Shown here piece by piece: positions 18,705 to 29,000 of a stretch of 64,000 nucleotides of DNA (positions are counted from its first letter, which is position 1; each line of letters opens with the position of its first letter). The DNA comes from Marinobacterium jannaschii DSM 6295 (GTDB lineage Bacteria; Pseudomonadota; Gammaproteobacteria; Pseudomonadales; Balneatricaceae), in NCBI RefSeq assembly GCF_000620085.1, contig NZ_KK211066.1:134318-198317 (forward strand), in the 5' to 3' direction. The notes under the pieces are model-generated. The model was not told the DNA's origin. It saw only the letters and a program-made list of their open reading frames with translations, and did no database searches. A program made the position numbers and the translations under genes.

Positions 18705-18830
18705 GCCGACCTATGATAATATTAAGCTTTCCTAATGAAACCAACAGTCGGTTCATTGGAAACTCGGTGAGGTCTTCAATAAGTATTGCTTCCGATGCAG
18801 CCTGAGCCGCCCCGGAGGCACCTATAAGCA

Positions 18831-20264
18831 GTGAGCAATGGTATGAACCAGATACCGGTCAAGAATGTCACACCTGATCCCAAACAGGGCAAGGGTGAAA
18901 GTTTCGACCTGTACGCCAAGCGCGAACACATCTACGTGAAGTTCTATAAAGGATTATTCAAGAACTTTCGTGTTATCTCCGGCTTTATGATGCTGGCAAT
19001 GTTTTTCGGCTTTTCATGGCTGCAATGGGATGGCAGACAGGCCGTTCTGTTCGACCTTCCAAACAGACAGTTTCACGTCTTCGGCCTGACATTCTGGCCA
19101 CAGGATTTCATGCTGCTGTCGTGGCTCCTGATAATCCTGGCTTTCACCCTGTTCTTTGTCACTGTTTTCGCCGGGCGCCTCTGGTGCGGCTACGCATGCC
19201 CTCAATTTGTCTGGACCTGGTTTTTCCTTTGGGCCGAGCGAGTGACTGAAGGTGACCGCAATCAGCGCATGAAGCTGGACAAGGCCGCCTGGAGTAAAGA
19301 CAAGATCCTGCGAAAATCAGCCAAACACGCGCTCTGGCTGATAATCGGTGCGGCATCCGCCATCGCATTCGTCGGCTACTTCTCCCCAATACGTGAACTG
19401 ATACCCAATATCATGATCCTTAACCTGGGCCCCTGGGAAAGCTGGTGGCTTGCCTTCTTTACAGTCGGCACATACGGCGCGGCAGGCTGGCTCAGGGAAC
19501 AGGTTTGTATTTATATGTGCCCTTACGCTCGATTCCAGAGTGTTATGTTTGATCAGGACACACTGATCATCTCTTACGACGAAGCCCGGGGTGAGAGCCG
19601 CGGTAAGCGTAAGAAAAATGCCGATTACAAAGCTGAGGGACTGGGTGACTGCATCGATTGCGGCAACTGCGTCCATGTCTGCCCGGTGGGGATCGATATC
19701 AGGGATGGCCTGCAATATGAGTGTGTTGCCTGCGGTGCCTGCGTCGATGCCTGCGACGACATTATGGATCGAATGGGCTATGAAAGAGGCCTGGTGCGCT
19801 ACACCACCGAGCATCAGCTTGATGGCAACACCACCCACATTTTGCGACCACGCCTGATAGGCTACTTTGTGTGCCTTGTCGCAATGTTTATTGCATTCGC
19901 CTACACGCTGTATAGCCGCATCCCACTTGAAGTCGATATCATTCGCGACCGGGGCAAGCTGTTCGTTGAAACTCCTAACGGCCTGATCGAAAACGTATAC
20001 ACACTGAAGCTTGCTAACAAGGAGCAGGTCGATCACCAGTACACCATTTCGGTGAAAGGTCTGGACGGTTTGAAACTGATCGGAGACAGCATTGTCACTG
20101 TTAAGTCAGGCGAATTGCTGGATCACCCGGTCAGGTTGCATATAGATCCGCGCTATATCAGTAAGCCAAACTACGACATCAGCTTCCAGGTACAGGCCAC
20201 TGACGACGAAAGCATCATCATCGATGAAGAGAGCCGCTTTATCGGACCGGCGCCACGCCGCTAG
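18831..20264 (+). CDS. ccoG: Cytochrome oxidase accessory protein / cupric reductase CcoG
   Basis: A 477-residue polytopic membrane ferredoxin of the FixG/RdxA/CcoG family, which reduces Cu(II) for cbb3 assembly. Helices flank WCGYACPQFVWTWFFLWAE and CIYMCPYARFQSVMF. Two 4Fe-4S sites follow in CIDCGNCVHVCP and CVACGACVDAC, with a C-terminal Ig-like periplasmic domain. The start used is a GTG at 18831, because GGAGG lies 12 nt before it; an ATG four codons in is further from the site. It opens the ccoGHIS maturation set. Confidence 0.95.
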   Translation: MSNGMNQIPVKNVTPDPKQGKGESFDLYAKREHIYVKFYKGLFKNFRVISGFMMLAMFFGFSWLQWDGRQAVLFDLPNRQFHVFGLTFWPQDFMLLSWLLIILAFTLFFVTVFAGRLWCGYACPQFVWTWFFLWAERVTEGDRNQRMKLDKAAWSKDKILRKSAKHALWLIIGAASAIAFVGYFSPIRELIPNIMILNLGPWESWWLAFFTVGTYGAAGWLREQVCIYMCPYARFQSVMFDQDTLIISYDEARGESRGKRKKNADYKAEGLGDCIDCGNCVHVCPVGIDIRDGLQYECVACGACVDACDDIMDRMGYERGLVRYTTEHQLDGNTTHILRPRLIGYFVCLVAMFIAFAYTLYSRIPLEVDIIRDRGKLFVETPNGLIENVYTLKLANKEQVDHQYTISVKGLDGLKLIGDSIVTVKSGELLDHPVRLHIDPRYISKPNYDISFQVQATDDESIIIDEESRFIGPAPRR

Positions 20265-20286
20265 TCCTTAAGCACCTTTAACGGTT

Positions 20287-20326
20287 AAAATAGCTGCCTG
20301 GCAACAATGCCAGGCAGCTATTTTTT
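20287..20326 (+). terminator. Intrinsic terminator between ccoG and ccoH
   Basis: A perfect 17-bp stem (AAAATAGCTGCCTGGCA / TGCCAGGCAGCTATTTT) with an ACAA loop and six T residues lies only 15 nt before the ccoH start. It should cut or attenuate read-through inside the maturation cluster. Confidence 0.9.
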
Positions 20327-20341
20327 AGTAAAGAGAAGTCC

Positions 20342-20854
20342 ATGAGCAATAGTAATACCCCTGTCGCCCCCTGGTATAAACAGCCTTGGCTGTGGTTTAT
20401 CCTCACCCCCCTGATCGCTGTTTTCATCTACGGATTTGTCTTCCTTTACCTTTCCATAACTACAATGGATGGCATCGTTAAGGAAGACCATTACAAAGTA
20501 GCCCGCGGCATCACCAAGGATGACTCCCTCGAACTCGCCGCCGCCGAACTCTCCCTGACATCCGAGCTTAAGTTGGATAACCTGACCGGAGACCTGATGC
20601 TTGACCTCAAGGGGAATCTCGCCAGCTATCCGGCATCACTGAATCTCGATCTGGTACACCCTACTCATCAGAAGTATGACCAGAAAATCACCCTTAAGCT
20701 GGTGCCTGGCAGCCGCTTTTACTCCGGCACGCTGCAGAGCCAGCTGAAGGGTAAACGCTATCTCCTGCTTTATCCTGCCCAGAACGAGTGGCGAATTCGC
20801 GGAGAGATCAGTCCTCCTTACGATCAGAGCTCTTTCACTATTAACGCGAACTAA
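20342..20854 (+). CDS. ccoH: FixH/CcoH family cbb3 assembly protein
   Basis: A 170-residue membrane-anchored protein with one N-terminal helix (about residues 16-38) and a periplasmic beta-sandwich. The FixH pattern includes [19 protein letters not shown] just after the helix. It is needed for assembly or stability of cbb3 with CcoI copper delivery. It lies 5 nt before ccoI and directly after a strong terminator, so its own promoter or partial read-through is implied. Confidence 0.9.
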   Translation: MSNSNTPVAPWYKQPWLWFILTPLIAVFIYGFVFLYLSITTMDGIVKEDHYKVARGITKDDSLELAAAELSLTSELKLDNLTGDLMLDLKGNLASYPASLNLDLVHPTHQKYDQKITLKLVPGSRFYSGTLQSQLKGKRYLLLYPAQNEWRIRGEISPPYDQSSFTINAN

Positions 20855-20859
20855 TCAGC

Positions 20860-23346
20860 ATGAGCAGTACCCTCCAGCTTCAGGCAGTGGATGCAGAAAA
20901 CTGCTTCCACTGCGGCCTCGATGTCCCGCCAGACAGCCAGTTTTACGCCCGCATCCAGGGCACGGAGCAGCGAATGTGCTGCCCGGGCTGTCAGGCAGTG
21001 GCGCAAACTATCGCCGACAGTGGTCTCGATAACTACTACAAGCACCGTACAGTCACCGCGGCCAGGCCCGAGGCCTCGTCAAGGGAGTTATCCAAGGCCC
21101 TGACACTGGAGCTGCAGCTCTATAACCAGCCGAGCATTCAGAAAGATTTCGTGCACGTCCTGCCTGAGGGCGACAGTGAGGCAGCGCTGGTCATAGAAGG
21201 GATCACCTGCGCGGCATGTGTCTGGCTGCTGGAGCACCACCTGCGCGGCATTTCTGGCGTTAGCAAAGCCCATGTCAACCTGACGACACACCGCGCCAGG
21301 CTGAGTTGGGATCCGGAACAGGTCCCGCTGAGCACGATTCTCGAAGAGATCTACCGTATCGGCTATCAGGCACACCCCTACCATCCGGACAAAGAAGAAC
21401 AGCTCCTCGAGAAAGAAAAGAAAGTCGCCATCAGGCGCCTTGGCGTAGCCGGCATTGGCATGATGCAGGTGATGATGATGGCAGTCGCGCTCTATGGCGG
21501 CGCATTACAGGGCATCGAAAACCAGTACGTTCAGTTTATTCGCTGGGCAAGTCTGGTGATCGCCAGCCCGGTCGCCCTCTATGCAGCCCGCCCTTTCTAC
21601 GTTGCAGCCCTGCGCGATATAAAAACCCGTCACCTGAGCATGGACGTTCCGGTATCGATTGCTATCGGGGGCGCTTACCTGGCCAGCGTCTGGGCGACAG
21701 TCACCAATAGCGGCGAAGTCTATTTTGATTCGGTGACGATGTTTACCTTCTTCCTGCTGATCGGTCGCTTTCTGGAGATGCAAGCGCGCCATCGTACCGG
21801 CAGAGCGGGTAATTCGATGCTTAATCTGCTGCCTGCCAGCGCCACACGAATCGTTGACGATGAAGAACAGCTGATCCCAGCCTCAGATCTGATCATAGGC
21901 GACAAGGTTCTGGTAAAGCCCGGCCATACCATTCCGGCAGACGGTATCATCCTGTCTGGTAATAGCTCCGTCGACGAATCAGCCCTGACCGGTGAATACC
22001 TGCCGGTCCGCAAAGATAATGCCGACACCGTCATTGGCGGTACCATTAACGTCGAAAACCCAATCGTGGTTGAAGTAACTCACATTGGCAGTGAGACCCA
22101 GCTTTCGGCAATCGTGCGCCTGCTGGACAGAGCACAGGAAGAAAAACCAAAAGCCGCACGTATCGCAGACAAAGTAGCCAGCTACTTTGTTGCCGCAGTG
22201 CTGACCACCGCCATAGCGGTGGGTGCAATCTGGTGGTTCCTTTCACCTGCGGATGCATTCTGGATAACACTTTCGGTACTGGTTGTTACCTGCCCCTGCG
22301 CCTTATCGCTGGCAACACCAACCGCCCTGACTGCAGCCACCGGGGCCTTGCGCCAGCACGGCATCCTGATCACCCGCGGCCACGTTCTTGAGAGCCTGTC
22401 ACAGGCCACCCATGTGGTGTTTGATAAAACCGGCACGCTGACCGAAGGCAATCAGACACTGCAGCAGGTTGTGTCAGTATCAGACATGCCGACTGAGAAG
22501 GCCCTGGATATTGCCAGCGCACTGGAGCTTCACTCTTCCCATCCGATTGCCAAGGCTTTTTCGGCCACCCCAACAATCCGGGCCGAAGAGATGAACGCCC
22601 AATTGGGACAGGGCCTGCAGGGCATCATCGATGGCCAGACATACCGCATCGGTAAACCGGCCTATGCCCTTGAGATAACCGCAACTCAGGAGCTGAGCCC
22701 ACCAACAGAGAACGGCCAGTGGTTATTACTTACGACGGACTCCGGCCCGCTTGCCTGGTTCCAGCTTAACGATCAGTTACGCCATGAAGCGACTTCCGCC
22801 ATCAGGTATCTGCAGGCACTCGGCCTGGAGTGTCAGATGCTCACCGGCGACAGCTCCGCAGCGGTCTCTGAAGTCAATGAGATACTGCGGCTGGATAAGG
22901 TAGTATCCGGCGTTTCACCGGAAGAGAAGCTCATCCACGTTCAGACCCTGCAACAACAGGGTGCCAAGGTCATCATGGTGGGCGATGGCATCAACGATAT
23001 TCCGGTACTGGCGGGCTCTGAAACCTCTGTGGCGATGGGCGGCGCGACAGACCTGGCTAAGACCAATGCTGATGCGGTGCTCATCTCCGCCGACCTGCTC
23101 AGGCTGGTTGATGCCATCCAGCTGGCCAGGAAAACGCAGCGCGTCATACGCCAGAATCTGAGCTGGGCTTTGATATACAATATCACTGCCTTGCCGCTGG
23201 CGGCGACCGGCTTTATCGCTCCCTATATGGCCGCAATCGGTATGTCTGCAAGCTCACTGGTCGTGGTTGGTAACGCACTGCGCCTGTCCAGGGTTCGCGC
23301 CGTGGAGTTACTTAAACGAACATCCCCTGAGGATTCAGGTAAATAA
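20860..23346 (+). CDS. ccoI: Copper-translocating P1B-type ATPase for cbb3 assembly (CcoI/CopA2 type)
   Basis: An 828-residue copper-exporting ATPase that supplies Cu to the cbb3 CuB site. The N-terminal Cys-rich metal region ([14 protein letters not shown]) precedes an HMA domain with [12 protein letters not shown]. The membrane CPC motif lies in [15 protein letters not shown], the phosphorylation site is DKTGTLTEG, the nucleotide domain has [10 protein letters not shown], and the hinge is [12 protein letters not shown]. The fused N-terminal zinc-ribbon-like segment is typical of CcoI/FixI. It sits between ccoH and ccoS with almost no spacing. Confidence 0.96.
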   Translation: MSSTLQLQAVDAENCFHCGLDVPPDSQFYARIQGTEQRMCCPGCQAVAQTIADSGLDNYYKHRTVTAARPEASSRELSKALTLELQLYNQPSIQKDFVHVLPEGDSEAALVIEGITCAACVWLLEHHLRGISGVSKAHVNLTTHRARLSWDPEQVPLSTILEEIYRIGYQAHPYHPDKEEQLLEKEKKVAIRRLGVAGIGMMQVMMMAVALYGGALQGIENQYVQFIRWASLVIASPVALYAARPFYVAALRDIKTRHLSMDVPVSIAIGGAYLASVWATVTNSGEVYFDSVTMFTFFLLIGRFLEMQARHRTGRAGNSMLNLLPASATRIVDDEEQLIPASDLIIGDKVLVKPGHTIPADGIILSGNSSVDESALTGEYLPVRKDNADTVIGGTINVENPIVVEVTHIGSETQLSAIVRLLDRAQEEKPKAARIADKVASYFVAAVLTTAIAVGAIWWFLSPADAFWITLSVLVVTCPCALSLATPTALTAATGALRQHGILITRGHVLESLSQATHVVFDKTGTLTEGNQTLQQVVSVSDMPTEKALDIASALELHSSHPIAKAFSATPTIRAEEMNAQLGQGLQGIIDGQTYRIGKPAYALEITATQELSPPTENGQWLLLTTDSGPLAWFQLNDQLRHEATSAIRYLQALGLECQMLTGDSSAAVSEVNEILRLDKVVSGVSPEEKLIHVQTLQQQGAKVIMVGDGINDIPVLAGSETSVAMGGATDLAKTNADAVLISADLLRLVDAIQLARKTQRVIRQNLSWALIYNITALPLAATGFIAPYMAAIGMSASSLVVVGNALRLSRVRAVELLKRTSPEDSGK

Positions 23347-23529
23347 ATGGATATCATCTATCTTCTTATTCCCATCGCAATCGTACTCGCAGGCTTCGCG
23401 GTCTGGGCTTTCTTCTGGAGCGTGAACACCGGCCAGTATGACGATCTGGAATCTCCCGCTCACAGCATCCTGTTTGAAGACGATGATGCACTGATTCCGG
23501 ACGACGCTAAGCAACGCAAAGATGATTGA
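23347..23529 (+). CDS. ccoS: cbb3 oxidase maturation protein CcoS
   Basis: A 60-residue single-helix protein (MDIIYLLIPIAIVLAGFAVWAFFWSVNTGQYDDLESPAHSI, first half membrane, then acidic). It is needed for cofactor insertion into cbb3. It starts immediately after the ccoI stop and overlaps the next gene by 8 nt. Confidence 0.92.
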   Translation: MDIIYLLIPIAIVLAGFAVWAFFWSVNTGQYDDLESPAHSILFEDDDALIPDDAKQRKDD

Positions 23530-24187
23530 GACTCTCTCACTGACAACAGCGCTGGTGCTGGGACTGCTGGGCGGTGCCCACTGCCTCGGCATGTGCGGCG
23601 GCATTGCCGCCACCGTCTCAATGAGCACCCCGTCTGGTGGCAAAGGCCTATGGCTGCTGACGGGTTACAATACCGGACGGATATTCAGCTACACCCTTGC
23701 AGGCGGCCTGATTGGCAGTATCAGCTGGTTACTTGAGAGCGAAGCCAGCCTGATCGCAATGCGGACACTGGCTGGCCTGATGCTGGTCGCGATGGGCCTT
23801 TACGTCGCGCAATGGTGGCAGGGACTAGTTCACCTGGAAAAAGCGGGTAGCCGACTCTGGCAAGGAGTCCGCCCCCTCGCCAGCAGGCTACTGCCGGTTA
23901 AGAACCTGCTTCAGGCACTCACTCTGGGCGCCTTATGGGGCTGGCTGCCATGTGGCCTGGTCTACAGTACGCTTATATGGGCCTCTGCGGCTGCCGACTG
24001 GCAGACCAGCGCACAGCTGATGATGGCGTTTGGTATTGGCACCCTGCCAACCATGCTGCTCACCGGAGTACTGGCGCATCAGGTCAAGCAGGTCCTGCAA
24101 AAAAAGATTACCAAGAACCTGTTTGGCTCTTTGATCATCTTTTTCGGAATTTACACCATTCCATGGGCAGGCATCACCGGGTATTGA
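23522..24187 (+). CDS. Sulfite exporter TauE/SafE-like membrane protein of the cco cluster
   Basis: A 221-residue membrane protein with about six helices. It contains the conserved GGAHCLGMCGGIAA near the N-terminus and WGWLPCGLVYSTL in the middle, a Cys-containing DsbD/TauE-like repeat. Homologues occupy the same place between ccoS and hemN in pseudomonads and appear to help copper or redox handling for cbb3. Its exact role is not established. It overlaps ccoS by 8 nt. Confidence 0.85.
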   Translation: MIETLSLTTALVLGLLGGAHCLGMCGGIAATVSMSTPSGGKGLWLLTGYNTGRIFSYTLAGGLIGSISWLLESEASLIAMRTLAGLMLVAMGLYVAQWWQGLVHLEKAGSRLWQGVRPLASRLLPVKNLLQALTLGALWGWLPCGLVYSTLIWASAAADWQTSAQLMMAFGIGTLPTMLLTGVLAHQVKQVLQKKITKNLFGSLIIFFGIYTIPWAGITGY

Positions 24188-24260
24188 CCGATATCAACGC
24201 CGACCGAGCGTTCGGCCACTAGACTTATGGCCTTAACGTGAAGTACTTGAGGCCCTCTCT

Positions 24261-25652
24261 GTGGATACCGAAAACCTGATTCAATGGGATCTTGATCTGA
24301 TCAAACGCTACGATCTGTCAGGCCCGCGCTATACCTCCTACCCGACCGCGCTTCAGTTCGACCCTGAATTGTCTGCCGAGGCACTGGTCGCTACCGGCAC
24401 ACAGAGCTCAGATCAATCCGCACCTCTGTCGCTTTACGTCCATATTCCGTTCTGCGCACACGTTTGCTACTACTGCGCCTGCAATAAGGTTATCACCCGC
24501 AACCGAAAGAAAGCACAGCCCTATCTGGATACGCTGTACAAAGAGATGCGCCAGCTGTCCGAATGGTATAGCAACGACAGGATAGTCGATCAGCTGCACT
24601 GGGGCGGCGGTACGCCAACCTTTATCAGCGATGAGCAGATGGCTGAGCTGATGGGACAACTGCGCAGCAACTTCAATCTGCTGACCGATGACAGTGGCGA
24701 CTACTCGATTGAGATTGATCCGCGCGAAGCGACTGCCGATACCGTGAAAGTGCTGCGTGAAATCGGCTTTAACCGTATCAGCCTCGGTGTACAGGATGTA
24801 CAGCTCAAGGTTCAGGAAGCAGTAAACCGGGTACAGTCTATAGAAGAGACAATGGCCGTACTGGAAACTGCCCGGGCCGAAGGCTTCCGCTCACTGAATA
24901 TGGACCTTATCTATGGCCTGCCCTATCAGAGCCTGGACAGTTTTGCCGATACGCTGGATTGTGTGATCGAGATGAATCCGGACCGGCTCTCCGTATTTAA
25001 CTACGCACATATGCCGGACCGCTTCCGTTCGCAGAAGCATATCGATGCCACCACCCTGCCCTCACCAGAGACCAAGCTGGCGATTCTGGAGATGACCATC
25101 CGGAAACTGCTGAAGGCAGGGTACCAGTACATCGGTATGGATCACTTTGCCAAGCCGGATGATGAACTGGCACTGGCCCAGGGTAACGGCCAGTTACACC
25201 GTAACTTCCAGGGCTACACCACGCATAAGGAGTGCGACCTGGTGGCGATGGGCGTATCGGCGATCAGCCAGATTGGCAATGTCTACTACCAGAACCAACA
25301 CGATATGGCTGCGTACAGCCAGTCAGTAGAAGCGGCCAGCCACGCGATCAATCGCGGAGTGCAACTCAATAACGACGACCTGATCCGCCGTGCCGTCATT
25401 ACCCAGCTGATCTGTCATTTTGAACTTCAGCCACAGCAGATTGCTCAGCGCTTCGGAATCAACTTTGGCGACTACTTCCGCCGCGAACTGGAGGAGCTGT
25501 CCTCATTCGTTGCTGACGGCCTGCTTGAGATGTCTGACAGCGACATCAAAGTCACCCCAGCCGGACGACTACTTATCCGGAGGATCTGCATGACATTTGA
25601 TGCCTATATCCCTAAACAGGCTCCGAGCCGCGGCTTTTCCCGCATTATCTGA
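24261..25652 (+). CDS. hemN: Oxygen-independent coproporphyrinogen III oxidase
   Basis: A 463-residue radical SAM enzyme that decarboxylates coproporphyrinogen III to protoporphyrinogen IX without O2 in heme synthesis. The 4Fe-4S/SAM motif is C65-AHV-C69-YY-C72-A-C74-N, the true HemN form, preceded by GPRYTSYPTA. The HWGGGTPTF SAM glycine region and the C-terminal HemN domain are present. The start is a GTG with GAGG 9 nt upstream. The gene is placed between cbb3 maturation genes and fnr, as in pseudomonads. No proper FNR box lies directly before it. Confidence 0.96.
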   Translation: MDTENLIQWDLDLIKRYDLSGPRYTSYPTALQFDPELSAEALVATGTQSSDQSAPLSLYVHIPFCAHVCYYCACNKVITRNRKKAQPYLDTLYKEMRQLSEWYSNDRIVDQLHWGGGTPTFISDEQMAELMGQLRSNFNLLTDDSGDYSIEIDPREATADTVKVLREIGFNRISLGVQDVQLKVQEAVNRVQSIEETMAVLETARAEGFRSLNMDLIYGLPYQSLDSFADTLDCVIEMNPDRLSVFNYAHMPDRFRSQKHIDATTLPSPETKLAILEMTIRKLLKAGYQYIGMDHFAKPDDELALAQGNGQLHRNFQGYTTHKECDLVAMGVSAISQIGNVYYQNQHDMAAYSQSVEAASHAINRGVQLNNDDLIRRAVITQLICHFELQPQQIAQRFGINFGDYFRRELEELSSFVADGLLEMSDSDIKVTPAGRLLIRRICMTFDAYIPKQAPSRGFSRII

Positions 25653-25676
25653 GACTTAAGCGCCTAACGCCCACAG

Positions 25677-25710
25677 ACCACAGGCGGCAATTCTTATTGT
25701 CGCCTGTGGT
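25677..25710. terminator. Hairpin after hemN
   Basis: A 14-bp inverted repeat with one mismatch (ACCACAGGCGGCAA / TTGTCGCCTGTGGT) lies between hemN and fnr. There is no T run. Confidence 0.6.
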
Positions 25711-25807
25711 AAATCGCAGGTTCCGCTTCACGACCATCTCTAAATGTTACATAATTCAGTCTTGGTAGCCCCTCTTAATAAGTAACTTAATTAGCAGGAC
25801 CTGATAT

Positions 25808-26599
25808 ATGGGTGATAACAAAGTGACAGAAGGGAAACTGCGCAGCCTTCAACAGGTTCATTGCAATACCTGCAGCCTCAGCTCATTGTGCCTGCCTGTA
25901 TCATTGAATATGACCGAAATGGATCGCCTGGACGACATTATTGAAAAGAGTCGTCCGCTCAAAAAAGGCGAACATCTATTTCATCAGGGAGAAGAATTTA
26001 CTTCGGTCTATGCGATACGTGCCGGCTCAGTCAAAAGCTATACCATTACCAACGATGGTGAAGAGCAGATCACCGGGTTCTACTTCCCGGGCGAACTGGT
26101 AGGTATGAGTGGATTTGATAACAATGAATACCCTGTCTCCGCCAAGATTCTGGAGACAACGACTGTTTGCGAAATTCCTTTTACTCACCTCGACGAACTC
26201 TCCGGCCAGCTGCCTGAGCTGAGACGTCAGATCCTCCGGACAATGAGTAAGGAAATTCGCGAAGAACAGCAGATGATGCTGTTGTTGTCGAAGAAGAACG
26301 CTGAAGAGCGTGTTGCTACGTTCCTGATCAAGCTGTCCCAGCGCTTTAAGCAGCGTGGCTATTCGGCCAGCGCATTCCGCTTGTCAATGTCACGTAACGA
26401 GATCGGCAACTATCTGGGCCTCGCGGTAGAAACCGTCAGCCGTATCTTTACCCGCTTCCAGAAAAACGAACTGATCCGGGTAGATGGCAAGGAAGTCGAA
26501 CTGCTTTGCCTCGACCAGTTGTATGAAGTATCCGGCGAATGCCCCGGAACCAACCCGGACAACGGTTGCCCAAGTACAGCCTCAGAATCGGCCTCCTGA
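25808..26599 (+). CDS. fnr: FNR/Anr-type oxygen-sensing transcription regulator
   Basis: A 263-residue CRP/FNR family regulator. The oxygen-labile 4Fe-4S cluster ligands are present: Cys19, Cys22 and Cys28 ([11 protein letters not shown]) and Cys121 (TTVCEIPF). The cNMP-fold domain is followed by a dimer helix and an HTH with [24 protein letters not shown], whose ETVSR recognition helix reads TTGAT half-sites. That fits the perfect FNR box before ccoN. A short C-terminal tail with two extra Cys is unusual but outside known domains. Confidence 0.96.
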   Translation: MGDNKVTEGKLRSLQQVHCNTCSLSSLCLPVSLNMTEMDRLDDIIEKSRPLKKGEHLFHQGEEFTSVYAIRAGSVKSYTITNDGEEQITGFYFPGELVGMSGFDNNEYPVSAKILETTTVCEIPFTHLDELSGQLPELRRQILRTMSKEIREEQQMMLLLSKKNAEERVATFLIKLSQRFKQRGYSASAFRLSMSRNEIGNYLGLAVETVSRIFTRFQKNELIRVDGKEVELLCLDQLYEVSGECPGTNPDNGCPSTASESAS

Positions 26600-26626
26600 G
26601 TAAAGCCCAGCGCAGTAAATAAAAAA

Positions 26627-26652
26627 GGCACCTGTGCCTCAGCACAGGTGCC
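26627..26652. terminator. Hairpin after fnr
   Basis: A perfect 11-bp stem (GGCACCTGTGC / GCACAGGTGCC) with a 4-nt loop is preceded by AAAAAA. The T run would be on the minus strand, so for fnr it acts mainly as a 3' hairpin. Confidence 0.7.
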
Positions 26653-26777
26653 CGAATGTTGCACAATGAAGTAGCCATCTCAGTGTGTAACCCAACAAGT
26701 CCATTAAACCCCTAAAGTACCTAAGAAACATTGAGACATATCAATAGCTGTTCTCAATGGGCAAACGGGAGCCTTAA

Positions 26778-27320
26778 ATGTCATACGACGAGTGCTATGT
26801 AAAGTCGGTCATTCGTACAATTCCTGACTGGCCTGAAGCCGGTGTTCAGTTCCGTGATATAACGCCACTGTTCAAGGACCCTAAAGCGCTAAGAATGATC
26901 TCCGACGCACTCATCCAGCGCTATATCTCTTCAGAGATCACTCATATTGCAGCCATCGACGCACGCGGTTTTCTGCTCAGCGCCATTATGGCTCACCAGC
27001 TGAACCTGCCACTGGTAATGGTTCGCAAGAAAGGCAAACTGCCTGGCGAAACATTGCAACAGGAATACAGCCTTGAATACGGTACCTCGGCAGTCGAGAT
27101 GCAGACTGACGCCGTTACAGAAGGTAATCGCGTACTGATCTTTGATGACCTGATTGCCACCGGAGGCACCGTTCTGGCGGCTGCTACGCTGATCAAGAAA
27201 CTGGGCGCAAGTGTGCATGAAGTCGCTACCCTGATCGATCTACCTGATCTGCAAGGCTCCGCACGCATTCAGGAAGCGGGAATCCCCGTGCATGCACTGA
27301 TGGCATTTGAAGGTCATTAA
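26778..27320 (+). CDS. apt: Adenine phosphoribosyltransferase
   Basis: A 180-residue purine salvage enzyme (adenine + PRPP to AMP). It starts IRTIPDWPEAGVQFRDITPLFKDP, the APT signature. The PRPP-binding loop is RVLIFDDLIATGGTVLAA, with the flexible-loop region VRKKGKLPGETLQQEYSLEYG. The ATG has GGGAG upstream. The fnr-apt neighbourhood is also seen in pseudomonads. Confidence 0.96.
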   Translation: MSYDECYVKSVIRTIPDWPEAGVQFRDITPLFKDPKALRMISDALIQRYISSEITHIAAIDARGFLLSAIMAHQLNLPLVMVRKKGKLPGETLQQEYSLEYGTSAVEMQTDAVTEGNRVLIFDDLIATGGTVLAAATLIKKLGASVHEVATLIDLPDLQGSARIQEAGIPVHALMAFEGH

Positions 27321-27366
27321 TTGCTGCAGGACAGGCGCCTGGCGCGCCTGTCTCTCTCAACCTTAT

Positions 27367-27843
27367 ATGACAGATATGCTAAGAGCCCTGCTATTAGTCG
27401 CCGCAGCCCTGAGCCCCTTGCCGGCAATAGCCGCCCCTGCAGTTAATACACCGATCTCCCCGCTAAAGCAGCTGCGGAGCCAGCCCGGCACAGACAGCGA
27501 AAACCAGCTGACACTGCTGCTCGTTTCCAGAGCCGACTGCCCTTATTGCGACTTTGTACGCGAAGAGGTACTGACGCCACTTCTGCGCAGCGATATATTT
27601 GGTACGCAGCTGAGGATCAGGGAACTCAAAATCGATCAAGAGCAAACAGTCACCGATGCAAAGGGCATTCAGCTGAGTAACCGGGCGTTTGCACAGCGTT
27701 ATAAAGCAACCTTCACACCAACACTTCTGCTACTCGACAATAAAGGGTCCAGCCTTGCAAAACCGGTTGTCGGGGTTGCTAACCGTGACATGTACGGCTT
27801 CTATGTCGAGCGGAACATCAGAAATGCACTCCACGACCAATAG
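27367..27843 (+). CDS. Periplasmic thioredoxin-fold protein (SoxW-like)
   Basis: A 158-residue exported thioredoxin-like protein. The signal peptide (MLRALLLVAAALSPLPAIAA) is followed by the redox motif SRADCPYCDF and a cis-proline in FTPTLLLLD. It resembles SoxW/DsbE-like thioredoxins that reduce periplasmic disulfides. The start is placed at the ATG 47 nt after the apt stop; an ATG three codons later is also possible, while the open frame that overlaps apt would hide the signal peptide. Its partner is unknown. Confidence 0.75.
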   Translation: MTDMLRALLLVAAALSPLPAIAAPAVNTPISPLKQLRSQPGTDSENQLTLLLVSRADCPYCDFVREEVLTPLLRSDIFGTQLRIRELKIDQEQTVTDAKGIQLSNRAFAQRYKATFTPTLLLLDNKGSSLAKPVVGVANRDMYGFYVERNIRNALHDQ

Positions 27844-28007
27844 CCGGACTTAGCCGCCGCCCCTCAATCAACACCATACCCTGATAGCTAGCTGAACTGA
27901 AATATCACCTGAGCGCACGGAATACCTTGTATCAGAAAGGCATTTTCCGGCGTTAACAGGTAAAATCCCATCCGTTCACACCACTTCAATTTTCCCAGAG
28001 TAGCTAT

Positions 28008-28919
28008 ATGTGGTTTAAAAACTTTATCTTCTACCGTTTTACCGGGCCTTTTGAATTCAATGAAACCCAGCTTGAAGAAGCACTCCAGGAGCATACTTAC
28101 TCCCCCTGCGGCAGTCAGGAACTAAGCCGGTATGGCTGGGTTACGCCTGCGAAAGAGCTGCAGGATACGCTGTGTCACAGCGTTCACGGATTTCATGTTG
28201 TGGCAGCCCAGAAGGAGGAAAAGATACTTCCACCTGCGGTAGTCAAACAGATAGTGGATGAAAAAGTAGAACTGATCGAAGATGAGCAGGCACGTAAGGT
28301 CTATCGCAAGGAGCGCGATCAGATTAAGGATGAAGTCATTATCGACCTGCTGCCCAGAGCATTCAGCCGCTTTCAGCGCACTATGGCACTGATTGCTCCG
28401 CAACAGGGCTGGATCATTGTTGACGCTTCCAGCCACAAACGTGCAGAAGAGCTGCTGACCCACCTGCGCGGCTCTGTCGGCTCACTGCCGGTGGCATTGC
28501 CGGAAGTCAAACAATCTCCATCTGCAGTCATGACCAGCTGGCTTGAGAGCGGTCAGGGGATGCCTAACGGCCTGACGATTCTCGATGAGTGCGAACTGAG
28601 GGATAACCTGGTCGAAAGTGGCGTCATCCGGATCAAGGGCCAGGATCTGACAGACGACGAGTTTACCGCCCATCTTGAAGCAGGCAAGCGGGTTGTTAAG
28701 CTTGCCGTTGAGTGGGAAGAACAACTGCGCTTCGTGCTGCAGGAAGATCTGGCGATCAAACGCCTCAAGATGACCGAGCAGATGCAGGAAAAGCGTGATC
28801 AGGACAGCCAGGAAGATCAGCTGGCCCAGTTTGATGCTGACATCGCCATGATCGGCCTGGAGCTGACCCGACTGATTCCGGTTATTCTGGAAGCCTTTGG
28901 CGGTCTGACTGACGAATAG
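28008..28919 (+). CDS. rdgC: Recombination-associated protein RdgC
   Basis: A 303-residue DNA-binding protein that forms a ring around duplex DNA and restrains RecA. Family features are the start MWFKNFIFYRFT, the block HSVHGFHVVAAQKEEKILPPAVV, and ERDQIKDEVIIDLLPRAFSR. The length is standard. It stands alone; its ribosome site is weak. Confidence 0.95.
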   Translation: MWFKNFIFYRFTGPFEFNETQLEEALQEHTYSPCGSQELSRYGWVTPAKELQDTLCHSVHGFHVVAAQKEEKILPPAVVKQIVDEKVELIEDEQARKVYRKERDQIKDEVIIDLLPRAFSRFQRTMALIAPQQGWIIVDASSHKRAEELLTHLRGSVGSLPVALPEVKQSPSAVMTSWLESGQGMPNGLTILDECELRDNLVESGVIRIKGQDLTDDEFTAHLEAGKRVVKLAVEWEEQLRFVLQEDLAIKRLKMTEQMQEKRDQDSQEDQLAQFDADIAMIGLELTRLIPVILEAFGGLTDE

Positions 28920-29000
28920 CCTCTGCTGACAAAACGCAACAGCATGGCCGCTTAGCCTCAGGCCATGCTGTTTACTGCAACGCTACTTAAACGCCGAGTA

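Noticed and set aside
17680-18756. A 358-codon minus frame opposite ccoP
   Set aside because: Shadow of ccoQ/ccoP, running through the terminator.
24292-24304. TTGATCTGATCAA near the hemN start as an FNR box
   Set aside because: The spacer is 3 nt rather than 4 and it lies inside the hemN coding region.
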